A stretch of DNA of 18,830 bases from an uncultured Eubacteriales bacterium (GCA_910586105.1 CAJUGU010000072.1:1-18830), one strand, 5' to 3'. Shown: positions 1 to 7,725, counted from the stretch's first letter. The notes: generated by a model not told the origin, from the letters alone. Numbers and translations: made by a program.

Positions 1-3
1 TAA

Positions 4-513
4 TCAACCATTCTTACTTTTGTAAATTACTGGATATTTTATGAAACTGCCGTGTCCAAGGATGTCGCAGCCGATCGGTTCGCCAAGCGCCGTGTCCCCG
101 GACAGCAGGCCGTGGCTGCGGGAGCCGCGCCATTCCGCCATCAGGGTTTCCGCATAACATGGCAGCGTCGATACGCTCACGACCCGGCAGTCGATCGCGG
201 AAAGCCAGGCTTCCCGGAACGCCAGCGCGTCCGAAGACCGGAGGAACCGGCCGTCAATATCGATCGCGCGGCAGTCGAAAAGATGATTCGCGGCGGCGTA
301 AAATTCCACGCGGCGCTCGCCGGTCAGGCGCAGCCGGGCTTCATAATCCTGCTGTTCGCCCCTGCGCCAGCCGCCGAGGAAGCATTCCCGTTTGGGGTGC
401 TGCTCCCCGATGCAGCCGCTGACCGACAGGATCTGCGTCCCGACCCCGCGCAGCCATTCCGGCGCGGCGACCGGTTCGCATAAATAATATCCAACGACCT
501 GATAAGGCTCCAT
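4..513 (-). CDS. Hypothetical protein, third gene of the padR operon
   Basis: A 169-residue protein that I do not recognise. It has no obvious signal peptide or membrane segment and looks soluble, with scattered Cys and many aromatic residues, ending in a basic YKSKNG tail. The reading frame stays open further upstream, but the ATG at 513 is chosen because it follows a GAGGTCATC ribosome binding stretch and starts just after the HAAS gene ends (35 bases between stop and start). The C-terminal part contains LGEPIGCDILGH near residues 142-153. Position and strand make it the last gene of the padR-HAAS operon, so it is probably co-expressed with them, but no function can be given. It ends at a TGA only four bases from the window edge, so the gene appears complete. 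Confidence 0.7.
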   Translation of the reverse strand: MEPYQVVGYYLCEPVAAPEWLRGVGTQILSVSGCIGEQHPKRECFLGGWRRGEQQDYEARLRLTGERRVEFYAAANHLFDCRAIDIDGRFLRSSDALAFREAWLSAIDCRVVSVSTLPCYAETLMAEWRGSRSHGLLSGDTALGEPIGCDILGHGSFIKYPVIYKSKNG

Positions 514-548
514 GATGACCTCTTTGTTTTGGGGGATACCGCCGCAAT

Positions 549-1106
549 TCATCGCGGCAGACGCTGTTTGACACTGGAAACGCCCCTGATATAACGGAGC
601 AGCAGCCGCCAGCAGCCCCACCCGATCAGGTACAGCGCCGCGCCCAAAACGATGCTGAGGACGAAAACGGCGAACGGGTTTTCGATCCCGGCAATGCCGA
701 CGCGCGCCGCGAAGGGGATGCCAAGGCCGAACAGCGCGTCGATCAGCTTGACCGCGCCGGAGATGGGCGCAACCGCCGCGCAAAGGATGAAGACCGGGGC
801 GCAGATCGCAAGCACCGGGATGACAAACATTCCGGAAAGCCCCGCAAGGCTGTAATAGGCGCAGAGCGCAAGCACCCGTTTGCCGCTGAACGCGCCGCCT
901 TCCGCGATCAGGTCGCCCAAATAGGCTTTTGCCAGCGCTTTGGGATCGCCAAGGCGTTCGACGATCTCCCCGGCGGTCTTCCCGCCGCCCTGCAATTCGA
1001 GCATTTCGCTCTTGATCTCCTTCACAATGTCCACGCGTTCGGAAACCGGCAGCGGTTTCAGGCTCCGCTCGACCGTTTCCAGATAATCGTTCAAGGTTTT
1101 ATCCAT
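549..1106 (-). CDS. HAAS (DUF1700-type) domain membrane protein
   Basis: 185 residues. Residues 1-68 form a soluble alpha-helical HAAS-like domain: a short helix with YLETVERSLKPLP, a helix VDIVKEIKSEMLE, then the typical GEIVERLGDPKALAKAYLGD stretch. The rest is membrane: hydrophobic segments near 77-97, 98-115 and 144-170, with a basic tail. HAAS proteins are commonly encoded directly after a PadR regulator and are thought to be signalling or membrane-sensing partners; the family's biochemical role is poorly known. Here the start overlaps the end of padR by 8 bases (1099-1106) and has its own AAAGGAG site at about 1115-1121, so translation is coupled. The family assignment rests on the domain pattern and the gene pairing. 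Confidence 0.88.
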   Translation of the reverse strand: MDKTLNDYLETVERSLKPLPVSERVDIVKEIKSEMLELQGGGKTAGEIVERLGDPKALAKAYLGDLIAEGGAFSGKRVLALCAYYSLAGLSGMFVIPVLAICAPVFILCAAVAPISGAVKLIDALFGLGIPFAARVGIAGIENPFAVFVLSIVLGAALYLIGWGCWRLLLRYIRGVSSVKQRLPR

Positions 1107-1443
1107 GGTGTTCGTCTCCTTTCAATTCGTCGATCGCGTTCAGCAGGCGCTCCCATTCCCCGGACATGGCGGCGATGTATTCCAGCCCCTGATCCGTGAT
1201 GGAATAATATTTCCGGGGCGGAAGCCCTTCGGCGCTTTCCTGCCAGCTGAACGTGACGTGCCCTTCCTTCATCAGCCGCCGAAGCAGCGGATAGATGGTG
1301 TTTTCCTTTGCGGCGAGGATCGGGTACTGCTCCAGCGCGCTGATGATTTCGTAGCCGTAGGACGGGCGGCGCTTTATCATAAGCAGGATGCAGAATTCCA
1401 GCGTGCCCCGCTTGATTTGGGATCTCCAATCGTCAATGTTCAT
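1099..1443 (-). CDS. PadR-family transcriptional regulator
   Basis: 114 residues, the usual length of the small PadR (subfamily 2) proteins. The N-terminal winged helix shows the family pattern: RGTLEFCILLMIKRRPSYGYEI near residues 12-33, then TIYPLLRRLMKEG with the recognition helix and wing (residues 50-62), and PPRKYYSITDQG (residues 75-86). The C-terminal helix mediates dimerisation in this family. It is the first gene of a three-gene operon with the HAAS protein. An AGGAGG site (1452-1457) sits 8 bases before the ATG. A perfect palindrome lies between the -35 and -10 of its promoter, so it probably represses its own operon until a ligand or stress releases it. The ligand cannot be read from the sequence. 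Confidence 0.95.
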   Translation of the reverse strand: MNIDDWRSQIKRGTLEFCILLMIKRRPSYGYEIISALEQYPILAAKENTIYPLLRRLMKEGHVTFSWQESAEGLPPRKYYSITDQGLEYIAAMSGEWERLLNAIDELKGDEHHG

Positions 1444-1465
1444 CTACTGTACCTCCTGTGGATAC

Positions 1466-1494
1466 ATCGTACTACACAGTACATCGTTTGTCAA
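1466..1494 (-). promoter_or_regulatory. padR promoter with embedded PadR operator
   Basis: On the minus strand a consensus -35 TTGACA (1489-1494) is separated by 17 bases from TACGAT (-10, 1466-1471). The spacer carries the perfect inverted repeat GTACT-GTGT-AGTAC (1469-1482), flanked by ATGTA on one side and GATGTA on the other. This resembles known PadR operators, which are palindromes containing ATGT/ACAT or TACT/AGTA. Binding here would block RNA polymerase, so autorepression is the likely mode. Confidence 0.8.
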
Positions 1495-1535
1495 GGGTAT
1501 ATCGGAAAAGTATTTCCCGGGGCGCAGCCGCCCCC

Positions 1536-1551
1536 CTTACAATTTTGTAAG
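1536..1551 (+). promoter_or_regulatory. Probable response-regulator operator, copy 1
   Basis: Perfect inverted repeat CTTAC-AATTTT-GTAAG, which also reads TTACA-ATTT-TGTAA. The latter matches, as I recall it, the consensus for BceR-like OmpR-type regulators (TnACA-N4-TGTAA). It lies 28 bases upstream of the -10 of the regulator gene, and the promoter lacks a good -35, as is common for activated promoters. A second copy with the same arms lies before the ABC transporter genes. Confidence 0.6.
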
Positions 1552-1575
1552 GTTCGCACGAACCGGCGGAAAATG

Positions 1576-1584
1576 TGCTATAAT
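1576..1584 (+). promoter_or_regulatory. Extended -10 promoter of the two-component system
   Basis: TGCTATAAT is a perfect extended -10. The region expected to hold a -35 (about 1556-1561) has no match to TTGACA, which fits activation from the upstream inverted repeat. The leader to the regulator ATG is about 25 bases. Confidence 0.65.
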
Positions 1585-1615
1585 ATTGCCAGAACCACGA
1601 AAGGACGTATCTGCC

Positions 1616-2296
1616 ATGCCCCATCTCCTGTTGCTTGAAGACGATGAAAGCCTGTTGGACGGCCTGCTGTACGCGCTCCCGAAGAACGGCTTTTCGGTCG
1701 AACCGGCGCGCTCGGTCGCGCAGGCGGAAACGCTGCTGCACAGCCGTGCCTTTGACCTCCTGCTGCTCGATGTATCCCTGCCGGACGGCTCCGGCTTTTC
1801 GGTCTGCGAAAAGGCGCGCGCTTCCGGCAGCCAGACGCCGATCATTTTCCTGACCGCCTCGGACGAGGAACCCAACGTGATCCGCGGCCTGGACAGCGGC
1901 GCGGACGATTATATTGCCAAGCCCTTCCGGCTGGGGGAGCTTTGCTCGCGGATCCGCGCCCAGCTCCGCCGGACGCCGCAGGGCGAACGGCTGCGGTCGG
2001 GCGAATTGGAGGTCGACCGTCTGGCCGGGCGCGCGCTGCGCGGCGGCAAACCGCTCGACCTGACCGCCGCCGAATACCGGCTGCTGTGCCTGCTGCTTGA
2101 AAATCGCGGGAAGACATTGTCCCGCGCCGCGATTTTAAACGCGCTCTGGGACGGGCGGGGCAGCTTTGTGGACGATAACACGCTGTCGGTCTATATCCGC
2201 CGCCTGCGTGAGAAAATCGAGGACGACCCGTCCCATCCGGAACGGCTGCTGACCGTGCGCGGGCTGGGTTACTGCTGGAAGGAGGACGCGCCGTGA
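1616..2296 (+). CDS. OmpR-family response regulator
   Basis: 226 residues, full length for an OmpR/PhoB-type regulator. The receiver domain (1-118) has the acidic pair D9/D10, phosphoacceptor D52 in LLLLDVSLPDG, T80 and K102 (IAKPF). The winged-helix DNA-binding domain occupies about 125-224 and ends in the typical RLREKIEDDP and TVRGLGYCW motifs. The frame is open further upstream to 1388, but the ATG at 1616 is preceded by AAAGGA (1600-1605) and by a promoter, and the domain begins there. It overlaps the kinase gene by 4 bases (GTGA). The operator-like repeats before this gene and before the ABC genes make self-activation and control of the downstream transporter the likely role. Confidence 0.95.
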   Translation: MPHLLLLEDDESLLDGLLYALPKNGFSVEPARSVAQAETLLHSRAFDLLLLDVSLPDGSGFSVCEKARASGSQTPIIFLTASDEEPNVIRGLDSGADDYIAKPFRLGELCSRIRAQLRRTPQGERLRSGELEVDRLAGRALRGGKPLDLTAAEYRLLCLLLENRGKTLSRAAILNALWDGRGSFVDDNTLSVYIRRLREKIEDDPSHPERLLTVRGLGYCWKEDAP

Positions 2297-3522
2297 ATTT
2301 CCTGCAAGAGCGGGACGCGCGGCGGTTTTTCGCGCTGACCGCCGCCGTCTGCGCGGGGCTCCTGCTGTTCGCCGCATTGTTTGCGGGGATGCAGGCGGCG
2401 GAGCTTCGCGCGCTGCTGGCCGAACGGGAGCGCACGATCGTAACGGCGCTGCTCGAACAGGGCAGCGCCCCGGGCGAGATCGTCGGCGTTCTGCAAAACG
2501 CCCGCGTTTCGGAACCCGCCCGCGAACTGCTCGACCAGCTGGGGCGGGACGGGAGCACGCCGGTCTGGCTGCTGGATTCGGTGCGGACGCGGGCGGCGCA
2601 GACGCTGCGGAACGCTTTGCTTCCGGCGCTGCTGCTTGCCGCGCTCCAGCTTTGGGGGACGGCGCATTATCTCCGCCGCCGCGACGCGGTATACCGCGAG
2701 GCAACAACGATCTTATCGCATTATGCGCAGGGCGACTTCCGCCGCCGCCTGCCGCGCGCGGAGGAGGGGGCGCTGTATCAGCTGTTCGCCGCCGCCGACC
2801 AGCTTTCGACGGCGCTACAGGCAAGGATCGAAGCGGAGCGCGGTTCCCGGGCGTTCTTGAAGGATATGCTTTCGGACATTTCGCACCAGTTAAAAACGCC
2901 GCTTTCGGCGCTGCAAATGTATATGGACATCCTGACGGCGGAGCCGGAGGAAGCGGACACGGTGCGGACGTTCACGGCGAAGTCGCTGGCGTCGCTCGCG
3001 CGGATGGAAAGCCTGATCGGGGCGCTGCTGAAAATCGCGCGGCTGGACGCGGGAAGCATCCAATTCAGCCGGGAAGCGACGTATGCGGCGGAGCTTGCGA
3101 AGCGGGCGGCGTCCGAACTGAAAACGCGGGCGGCGCGGGAGGGCAAACGCCTGACGCTCACGGGCGCGGAGGACGCGGTGCTGCACTGTGACCCGGGCTG
3201 GACGGCGGAAGCTCTTGGAAACTTGATTAAGAACGCGTTAGACCACACGCCCTGCGGCGGCGAGGTTGCGGTGCGCTGGGAGCGTTCGCCGCTGCTGGTA
3301 CGGTTTACGGTAACGGACACGGGCGAAGGGATTGCGGCAGACGACCTGCACCATATTTTCAAGCGGTTTTACCGGGCGGCGTCGTCGCAGGGGCGAACGG
3401 GGGTCGGGCTGGGCCTGCCGCTGGCGCGGGCGATCGTGGAGGGGCAGGGCGGCGTACTTTCGGTGCAGAGCGAACCGGGGGAAGGCGCAGTTTTTACGGC
3501 GTCCTTTCTTACGAAACCGTAA
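2293..3522 (+). CDS. Membrane sensor histidine kinase
   Basis: 409 residues starting at GTG, with AAGGAGG at 2279-2285. Transmembrane helix 1 is about residues 11-33 and helix 2 about 106-124, leaving an extracytoplasmic loop of roughly 70 residues with little recognisable structure. A HAMP-like stretch follows (125-180). The dimerisation box has H198 in DISHQLKTPL; the ATPase domain shows the N box (N314 in LIKNALDHTP), the G1 box DTGEGI (342-347), the F box (FKRFYRA) and the G2 box GVGLGL (370-375). All catalytic parts are intact. It phosphorylates the regulator encoded immediately upstream. The sensed signal is unknown; the nearby MacB-like exporter suggests an envelope-active or antimicrobial compound. 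Its last codons overlap operator copy 2. Confidence 0.94.
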   Translation: MNFLQERDARRFFALTAAVCAGLLLFAALFAGMQAAELRALLAERERTIVTALLEQGSAPGEIVGVLQNARVSEPARELLDQLGRDGSTPVWLLDSVRTRAAQTLRNALLPALLLAALQLWGTAHYLRRRDAVYREATTILSHYAQGDFRRRLPRAEEGALYQLFAAADQLSTALQARIEAERGSRAFLKDMLSDISHQLKTPLSALQMYMDILTAEPEEADTVRTFTAKSLASLARMESLIGALLKIARLDAGSIQFSREATYAAELAKRAASELKTRAAREGKRLTLTGAEDAVLHCDPGWTAEALGNLIKNALDHTPCGGEVAVRWERSPLLVRFTVTDTGEGIAADDLHHIFKRFYRAASSQGRTGVGLGLPLARAIVEGQGGVLSVQSEPGEGAVFTASFLTKP

Positions 3523-3546
3523 GGTCAAATTCACCTTCCTGTAAGG
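3508..3546 (+). promoter_or_regulatory. Probable response-regulator operator, copy 2, with an extra half site
   Basis: CTTAC-GAAACC-GTAAG (3508-3523) repeats the arms and spacer length of the copy at 1536-1551. A further GTAAGG half site (3541-3546) follows 22 bases after the first (3519-3524), that is two helical turns, on the same face of the DNA. The site overlaps the stop codon of the kinase gene and lies just upstream of the extended -10 of the ABC genes. Confidence 0.55.
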
Positions 3547-3552
3547 CAGCCC

Positions 3553-3561
3553 TGTTATACT
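3553..3561 (+). promoter_or_regulatory. Extended -10 promoter of the ABC transporter genes
   Basis: TGTTATACT fits an extended -10. There is no good -35, but the GTAAGG half site ends 9 bases before the hexamer, as expected for an activator contacting polymerase. The resulting leader would be over 200 bases and contains a hairpin repeat. A second TATACT (3759-3764) is too close to the ATG to leave the GGAG site in the transcript. Confidence 0.5.
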
Positions 3562-3618
3562 GGAACCATGCGGCAGGGTGCTGCCTACGGGGACTCCGCC
3601 CCCGCGCCCCCCTCAGTT

Positions 3619-3680
3619 CTCCGCGGACAGCGCCAGAGGGACTCGCCCCTCTGGACACCCCCTCCCGCCTGCGGGCGGGA
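3619..3680. repeat. GC-rich hairpin repeat, copy R1
   Basis: Two adjacent hairpins: CCAGAGGG...CCCTCTGG (8-base stem, 3633-3654) and TCCCGCC-TGCG-GGCGGGA (3663-3680). The 38 bases at 3619-3656 match the reverse complement of 15197-15234 at 34 positions by my count, with three of the four differences in the loop. It lies in the leader of the ABC transporter transcript. No gene is seen between 3523 and 3782. Confidence 0.75.
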
Positions 3681-3782
3681 CGGAGGACCGGGCGCGTCGA
3701 TCCTCGTCGTCTCCTGCCGGCCGGCCATCCACGGCGACCCGCGCCCTGCCGCAAATCTTATACTTTGGAGCGTGAGCTTTCT

Positions 3783-4466
3783 ATGGATATCTTACAGGTA
3801 CAGGGACTTTGCAAGACCTACGGTTCCGGAGCCGCAGAAGTACAGGCGCTGAAAAACGCGGCCTTCTCGCTGCGCAAGGGCGAATTTGCGGCCATTGTGG
3901 GCGATTCCGGCTCGGGGAAAAGCACCCTGCTGAACTGTGTCGGCGGTCTGGACACCCCGACCTCGGGCAAGGTACTGCTGGACGGCGAAGACCTGTTCGC
4001 GTTATCGGAAACGCGCCGCACGATTTTCCGGCGGCAGAACATCGGGTTTATCTTTCAATCCTTTCATCTGATCCCGGAACTGGACGTGGAACAAAATATC
4101 ATATTCCCGCTGCTGCTGGACGGGCAAAAGCCTGACCGCGACCGGGTCGACGAGCTGCTGGAGGTGCTTGGGCTGATCGACCGCCGGAAGCATCTGCCGT
4201 CGCAGCTTTCCGGCGGGCAGCAGCAGCGGGCGGCGATCGGGCGCGCGCTGATGACCCGTCCGATGCTGGTACTGGCGGACGAACCGACCGGCAATCTGGA
4301 TTCCCACAGCAGCCGGGACGTGATGGACCTGCTGCTGAAGGCTTCCCGCCGTTATCAGCAAACGATCCTGATGATTACCCACAATCTGAGCCTGACCGCT
4401 TCCGCCGACCGGGTTTTCCGGGTGACCGACGGCGTGCTGACCGATCTGGGGGGTGTACGGGAATGA
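3783..4466 (+). CDS. ABC transporter ATP-binding protein, MacB/LolD type
   Basis: 227 residues, normal for this family. Walker A GDSGSGKST (40-48), Q-loop Q92 (FIFQSFHLIPEL), signature LSGGQ (142-146), Walker B MLVLADEP (161-168) with catalytic E167, the LolD/MacB hallmark TGNLDS just after it, and switch H200. The protein would hydrolyse ATP to drive the FtsX-type permease encoded next; such systems move envelope lipids or expel peptides and antibiotics rather than import nutrients. The ATG at 3783 has GGAG 12 bases upstream; a TTG at 3765 is a weaker alternative that adds six residues. It overlaps the permease gene by 4 bases (ATGA). The upstream operator suggests control by the neighbouring two-component system. 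Confidence 0.94.
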   Translation: MDILQVQGLCKTYGSGAAEVQALKNAAFSLRKGEFAAIVGDSGSGKSTLLNCVGGLDTPTSGKVLLDGEDLFALSETRRTIFRRQNIGFIFQSFHLIPELDVEQNIIFPLLLDGQKPDRDRVDELLEVLGLIDRRKHLPSQLSGGQQQRAAIGRALMTRPMLVLADEPTGNLDSHSSRDVMDLLLKASRRYQQTILMITHNLSLTASADRVFRVTDGVLTDLGGVRE

Positions 4467-6793
4467 GGAGCTATCTCGACCTTGCGGGGATCGTCAGCCG
4501 CCGCCGGCAAAGCCATATGACGCGGCTGTGCATCGTGCTTGCGGTATTTCTGGTGACCGCCATTTTCGGCATGGCGGATATGGAGCTGAACAGCCAGCGG
4601 TTACAGGCGATTCAGCAATACGGCAACTGGCACGCCCAAATCCGCGGCCTGACCGCCGAGGAGGGCGAACGGGTCGCCGCCCGTCCCGAAGTCCAGCGGG
4701 CGGCGTGGTATGACGCGGTCAATGTGGACCTGGATCAGGATTACACGATTGGCGGCGAACGCGTCGCCATCTGCGGAATGGACGAGGGCTGGCTTGCTAT
4801 CTTCCCGGGCGCGGTTTATCTGGAAGGCGGCTATCCGTCGGAGCCGGGCACGGTCTCGCTGACCCAAAACGCGCACACGCTGCTGGGGGTGTCGCTGGGC
4901 GATCCGGTGACGCTTACCCTGCCGGACGGGCGCGCGGAAACGTTGCTCGTGACCGGATTCATCGGCGACACGTCGCAGATGCTGAAGCAGGACAGCGCGG
5001 GCGTTCTGATGAACCTGGCCGATTACCGGCGCTGCGTGCCGGAGGCGGCCCCCGAGCTTTACGTCCGGCTTACGACGTTCTGCGATATGCAGGGGGTGTT
5101 CCGCGAGATCCAGGCGGATTTCGGCATTGCCGGGGAAGATATCGGCAAAAACCCCAAGCTGATGGGGCTGACGGGGCAGAGCGACAACGACTTTATGCAG
5201 ATGCTGTACCGGGCGGCGGCGATCCTGTCCGGGGTGGTGGTTGTGTCGGCGGTACTCATGATGTCGGGGAGCCTGAACAGCAGCGTCGCCCAGCGCACCG
5301 AGTTCTTCGGATTGCTGCGCTGCCTGGGGGCGACCCCGAAGCAGGTGCGGAAATATGTCCGGCGCGAGGCGCTTGGCTGGTGCCGGACGGCGATCCCGCT
5401 GGGGCTGCTTGCCGGGACGGCGGTTATCTGGCTGCTGTGCGAAATCCTGCGCGCGCTGACGCCGACGTATTTTAACGGCCTGCCGCGGCTGGGGATCAGT
5501 CCGGCGGCGCTGGCGAGCGGCGCGGCGGTCGGATTGCTGACGGTGCTGCTGGCGGCGCGCACCCCGGCCAAACGGGCGGCGAAGGCTTCCCCGATGGCGG
5601 TGGTCTCGGGCAACGCGGGTACGGTACAGGCGGCGAAATCGGCGGCAAGCACCCGCTTTTTCCGGGTCGAAACCGCGCTCGGCGTGCATCATGCGACCGG
5701 CAGCCGGCGTAACTTCCTGCTGATGGCGGGATCGTTTGCGTTCAGTATTGTTTTATTCCTTGCGTTCGTCGCGGTCTCGGATTTTATGGACCATGCGATT
5801 AAGCCGGTGCATCCGAGCACGCCCGATTTTTCGGTTGTCAGCCCGGACGAGAGCTGTTCGCTTCCCGCGTCGCTGACGGAGGAGATCGCGGCGCTCCCGA
5901 TGGTCAAACGGGTGTATGGGCGCGGTTTTGCTTACGATTTGCAGGGCGAATGCGGGGGCGCGCCGGTGACGGCGACGCTGATTTCCTATGAATCGAACCA
6001 GTTCGAATGGGCGCGTCAGGCGCGGATCGACGGCGATTTCCGCGAAGCCGAAGCGGGGCGGGGCCTGCTGCTTGCCTACAATTCCGGCGAAGTAGAGGGC
6101 GGCGGCCGCGTGCATACCGGCGATTTTATCACCTTGAATGGGTATGCGCTGCCGATCTCGGGGACGGTGAGCTGGAGCCCTTACGACCTGACGCCGGGCA
6201 GTGAAACGCTGTTCTGTTCGGAAGCGTTGTTCCGGCAGCTTACCGGGGAAGACGGGCTGACGGTGATCGACGTCCAATTCCGCGCGGGCGATACCGATGA
6301 AGCGGTCGCCCGGGTCCGGGAACTGGCGGGGGACGGCGTGAACTTCTCCGACCGGCGGCTGAGCAACCGCGAAGCCCGGGGGGCGTATTATGCGTTTGCG
6401 CTGTTTGTGTATGGATTTCTGGCGGTTGTTACGCTGATTGCGGTCGTGCATATCGTGAACAGCATAGCGCTCAGCGTTTCGGCGCGGATGCGGCAGTATG
6501 GCGCGATGCGGGCGATCGGCATGGAGACGGGACAGCTCACCCGAATGGTCGCGGCGGAAGCGCTGACGTATGCGCTGGGCGGGGCCGTGTTCGGCAGCGC
6601 GCTGGGACTGCCGCTGAACTGGCTGCTGTTTTCGCAAATGGTGTCGTTCCAGTGGGGCGACCCGTGGAGCGTGCCGTGGAAGGCGCTGGCGGCGATCCTG
6701 CTGGCGCTGCTGGCGGCGGTCGGGCTGGCGGTCGCGGCCCCGGCGCGGCGGATTCGGGAAATGTCGGTGACGGATACGATCGCGGCGGACTGA
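4463..6793 (+). CDS. FtsX-like ABC transporter permease (two FtsX modules)
   Basis: 776 residues. The layout is two repeated modules: helix 1 (about 20-40), a large extracytoplasmic domain (about 41-245), helices 2-4 (about 251-270, 310-330, 345-366) with a cytoplasmic coupling stretch EFFGLLRCLGATPKQV; then helix 5 (about 418-440), a second extracytoplasmic domain (about 441-640), helices 6-8 (about 645-667, 700-720, 740-760) with the matching stretch QYGAMRAIGMETGQL. Eight helices with two outer domains is typical of large single-chain FtsX/SalY-type permeases and differs from the ten-helix BceB type. It forms the transporter with the ATPase just upstream. The substrate cannot be read; an antimicrobial or an envelope component is the likeliest given the linked sensor kinase. 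Confidence 0.93.
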   Translation: MRSYLDLAGIVSRRRQSHMTRLCIVLAVFLVTAIFGMADMELNSQRLQAIQQYGNWHAQIRGLTAEEGERVAARPEVQRAAWYDAVNVDLDQDYTIGGERVAICGMDEGWLAIFPGAVYLEGGYPSEPGTVSLTQNAHTLLGVSLGDPVTLTLPDGRAETLLVTGFIGDTSQMLKQDSAGVLMNLADYRRCVPEAAPELYVRLTTFCDMQGVFREIQADFGIAGEDIGKNPKLMGLTGQSDNDFMQMLYRAAAILSGVVVVSAVLMMSGSLNSSVAQRTEFFGLLRCLGATPKQVRKYVRREALGWCRTAIPLGLLAGTAVIWLLCEILRALTPTYFNGLPRLGISPAALASGAAVGLLTVLLAARTPAKRAAKASPMAVVSGNAGTVQAAKSAASTRFFRVETALGVHHATGSRRNFLLMAGSFAFSIVLFLAFVAVSDFMDHAIKPVHPSTPDFSVVSPDESCSLPASLTEEIAALPMVKRVYGRGFAYDLQGECGGAPVTATLISYESNQFEWARQARIDGDFREAEAGRGLLLAYNSGEVEGGGRVHTGDFITLNGYALPISGTVSWSPYDLTPGSETLFCSEALFRQLTGEDGLTVIDVQFRAGDTDEAVARVRELAGDGVNFSDRRLSNREARGAYYAFALFVYGFLAVVTLIAVVHIVNSIALSVSARMRQYGAMRAIGMETGQLTRMVAAEALTYALGGAVFGSALGLPLNWLLFSQMVSFQWGDPWSVPWKALAAILLALLAAVGLAVAAPARRIREMSVTDTIAAD

Positions 6794-6852
6794 AAGACGG
6801 TGTGAAGCCGTTTTCCAACGCTGGCAGAGCCTGTCATGCGCCGGTCATGGAA

Positions 6853-6861
6853 TGTTATATT
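6853..6861 (+). promoter_or_regulatory. Extended -10 promoter of the PHP phosphatase gene
   Basis: TGTTATATT is an extended -10 in the 97-base gap after the permease gene. Only a weak -35 (TGTCAT, 6832-6837, spacer 18) is present. It separates the PHP gene from the ABC operon, although read-through is possible because no strong terminator is seen before it. Confidence 0.5.
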
Positions 6862-6890
6862 ATAGGAAATGCTCGAAAGGGATGTTTCCG

Positions 6891-7667
6891 ATGTACGATT
6901 TTCATATGCACACGAACCGTTCGTTTGACGCGGACGCCAGCCCGCTGGAAATGCTTGCCGCCGCCGAGCGGGCGGGGCTGCGCGAAATCTGTTTTACCGA
7001 CCATGTTGATTTTGACGGCAGCGGGGAAGCGCCCGCCGATCTGTCGGCGCTGCGCCGGGATATCGAGGAACTGCGGCCTTCGGCGGTGCGGGTGCGGTTT
7101 GGCGCGGAGGTCAGCCTTGGCGATGCGGGATGCATCCGACGGGCGCGGGAATGGATTGCGGGGCAGCCGCTGGATTTTGTGATTGGGTCGGTGCATATGC
7201 TGGAGGATGTTGACCCGTATTATCAGAAGGAGCTGTATGACAGCGCGCCGAAGGCGGAGGTTTACTGCCGGTATCTGGAATATGTGAGCCGATGTATCCG
7301 GGCGGAGCTTGATTTTTGCGTGCTGGGGCATTATGATTACATCGCAAAATTCGCGCCGTATGCCGACCGCTCTTTTTCGCTGGATGCGGCGGGCGGGCTG
7401 TTTGACGAAATCTTCGATTTCCTGATCGGGAATGGGAAGGGGATTGAGGTCAACACCGCGTCGTGGCGGGATGCGTCCGCGTGGGGGCTGGACATCCTGC
7501 GGCGGTATCGGGAACGGGGCGGCGAGTTTGTCACGATCGGGTCGGATGCGCATACGTCGGAGCGGGTCGGAAACCGGGTCGCGGAGGCGGTCGAGCTGGC
7601 GCGTGCGGCGGGGATTCCGTATGTGGCCACGTTTGAGCGGATGAAACCGGTTTTACACCGGCTGTGA
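6891..7667 (+). CDS. PHP-domain phosphatase, histidinol-phosphatase (HisJ) family
   Basis: 258 residues, typical of HisJ-like proteins. The metal ligands expected of a PHP domain are visible: H5 and H7 (DFHMHTNRS), H38 with TDHVDF, E73 (GAEVS), H102 (GSVHML), H147 (LGHYDY), D219 and H221 (GSDAHT). These bind a trinuclear metal centre that hydrolyses phosphomonoesters; HisJ members dephosphorylate histidinol phosphate in histidine biosynthesis, but related proteins act on other small phosphates. No other his gene is in the window, so histidine biosynthesis cannot be inferred from context. The ATG at 6891 follows AAAGGGA with an 8-base gap; upstream in-frame ATGs at 6852 and 6882 lack such a site. 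It appears to be transcribed alone. Confidence 0.88.
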   Translation: MYDFHMHTNRSFDADASPLEMLAAAERAGLREICFTDHVDFDGSGEAPADLSALRRDIEELRPSAVRVRFGAEVSLGDAGCIRRAREWIAGQPLDFVIGSVHMLEDVDPYYQKELYDSAPKAEVYCRYLEYVSRCIRAELDFCVLGHYDYIAKFAPYADRSFSLDAAGGLFDEIFDFLIGNGKGIEVNTASWRDASAWGLDILRRYRERGGEFVTIGSDAHTSERVGNRVAEAVELARAAGIPYVATFERMKPVLHRL

Positions 7668-7725
7668 GTGTGGGCGCGGGCTGGTCAGCGCCGCGTCGGG
7701 GACTGGCAGGAAGCCCAAGCCCCCG

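Noticed and set aside
514..783. Upstream extension of the unknown 169-residue frame into the HAAS gene.
   Set aside because: It overlaps the HAAS coding sequence in another frame; the ATG at 513 has its own ribosome binding site after the HAAS stop.
1388..1615. Upstream extension of the response regulator frame.
   Set aside because: It runs through the padR gene on the other strand and both promoters; the receiver domain starts at 1616.
4601..5692. A 363-codon minus-strand frame inside the permease gene.
   Set aside because: Long antisense frames are common in GC-rich genes; no ribosome binding site or recognisable motif, and the permease is clearly the real gene.
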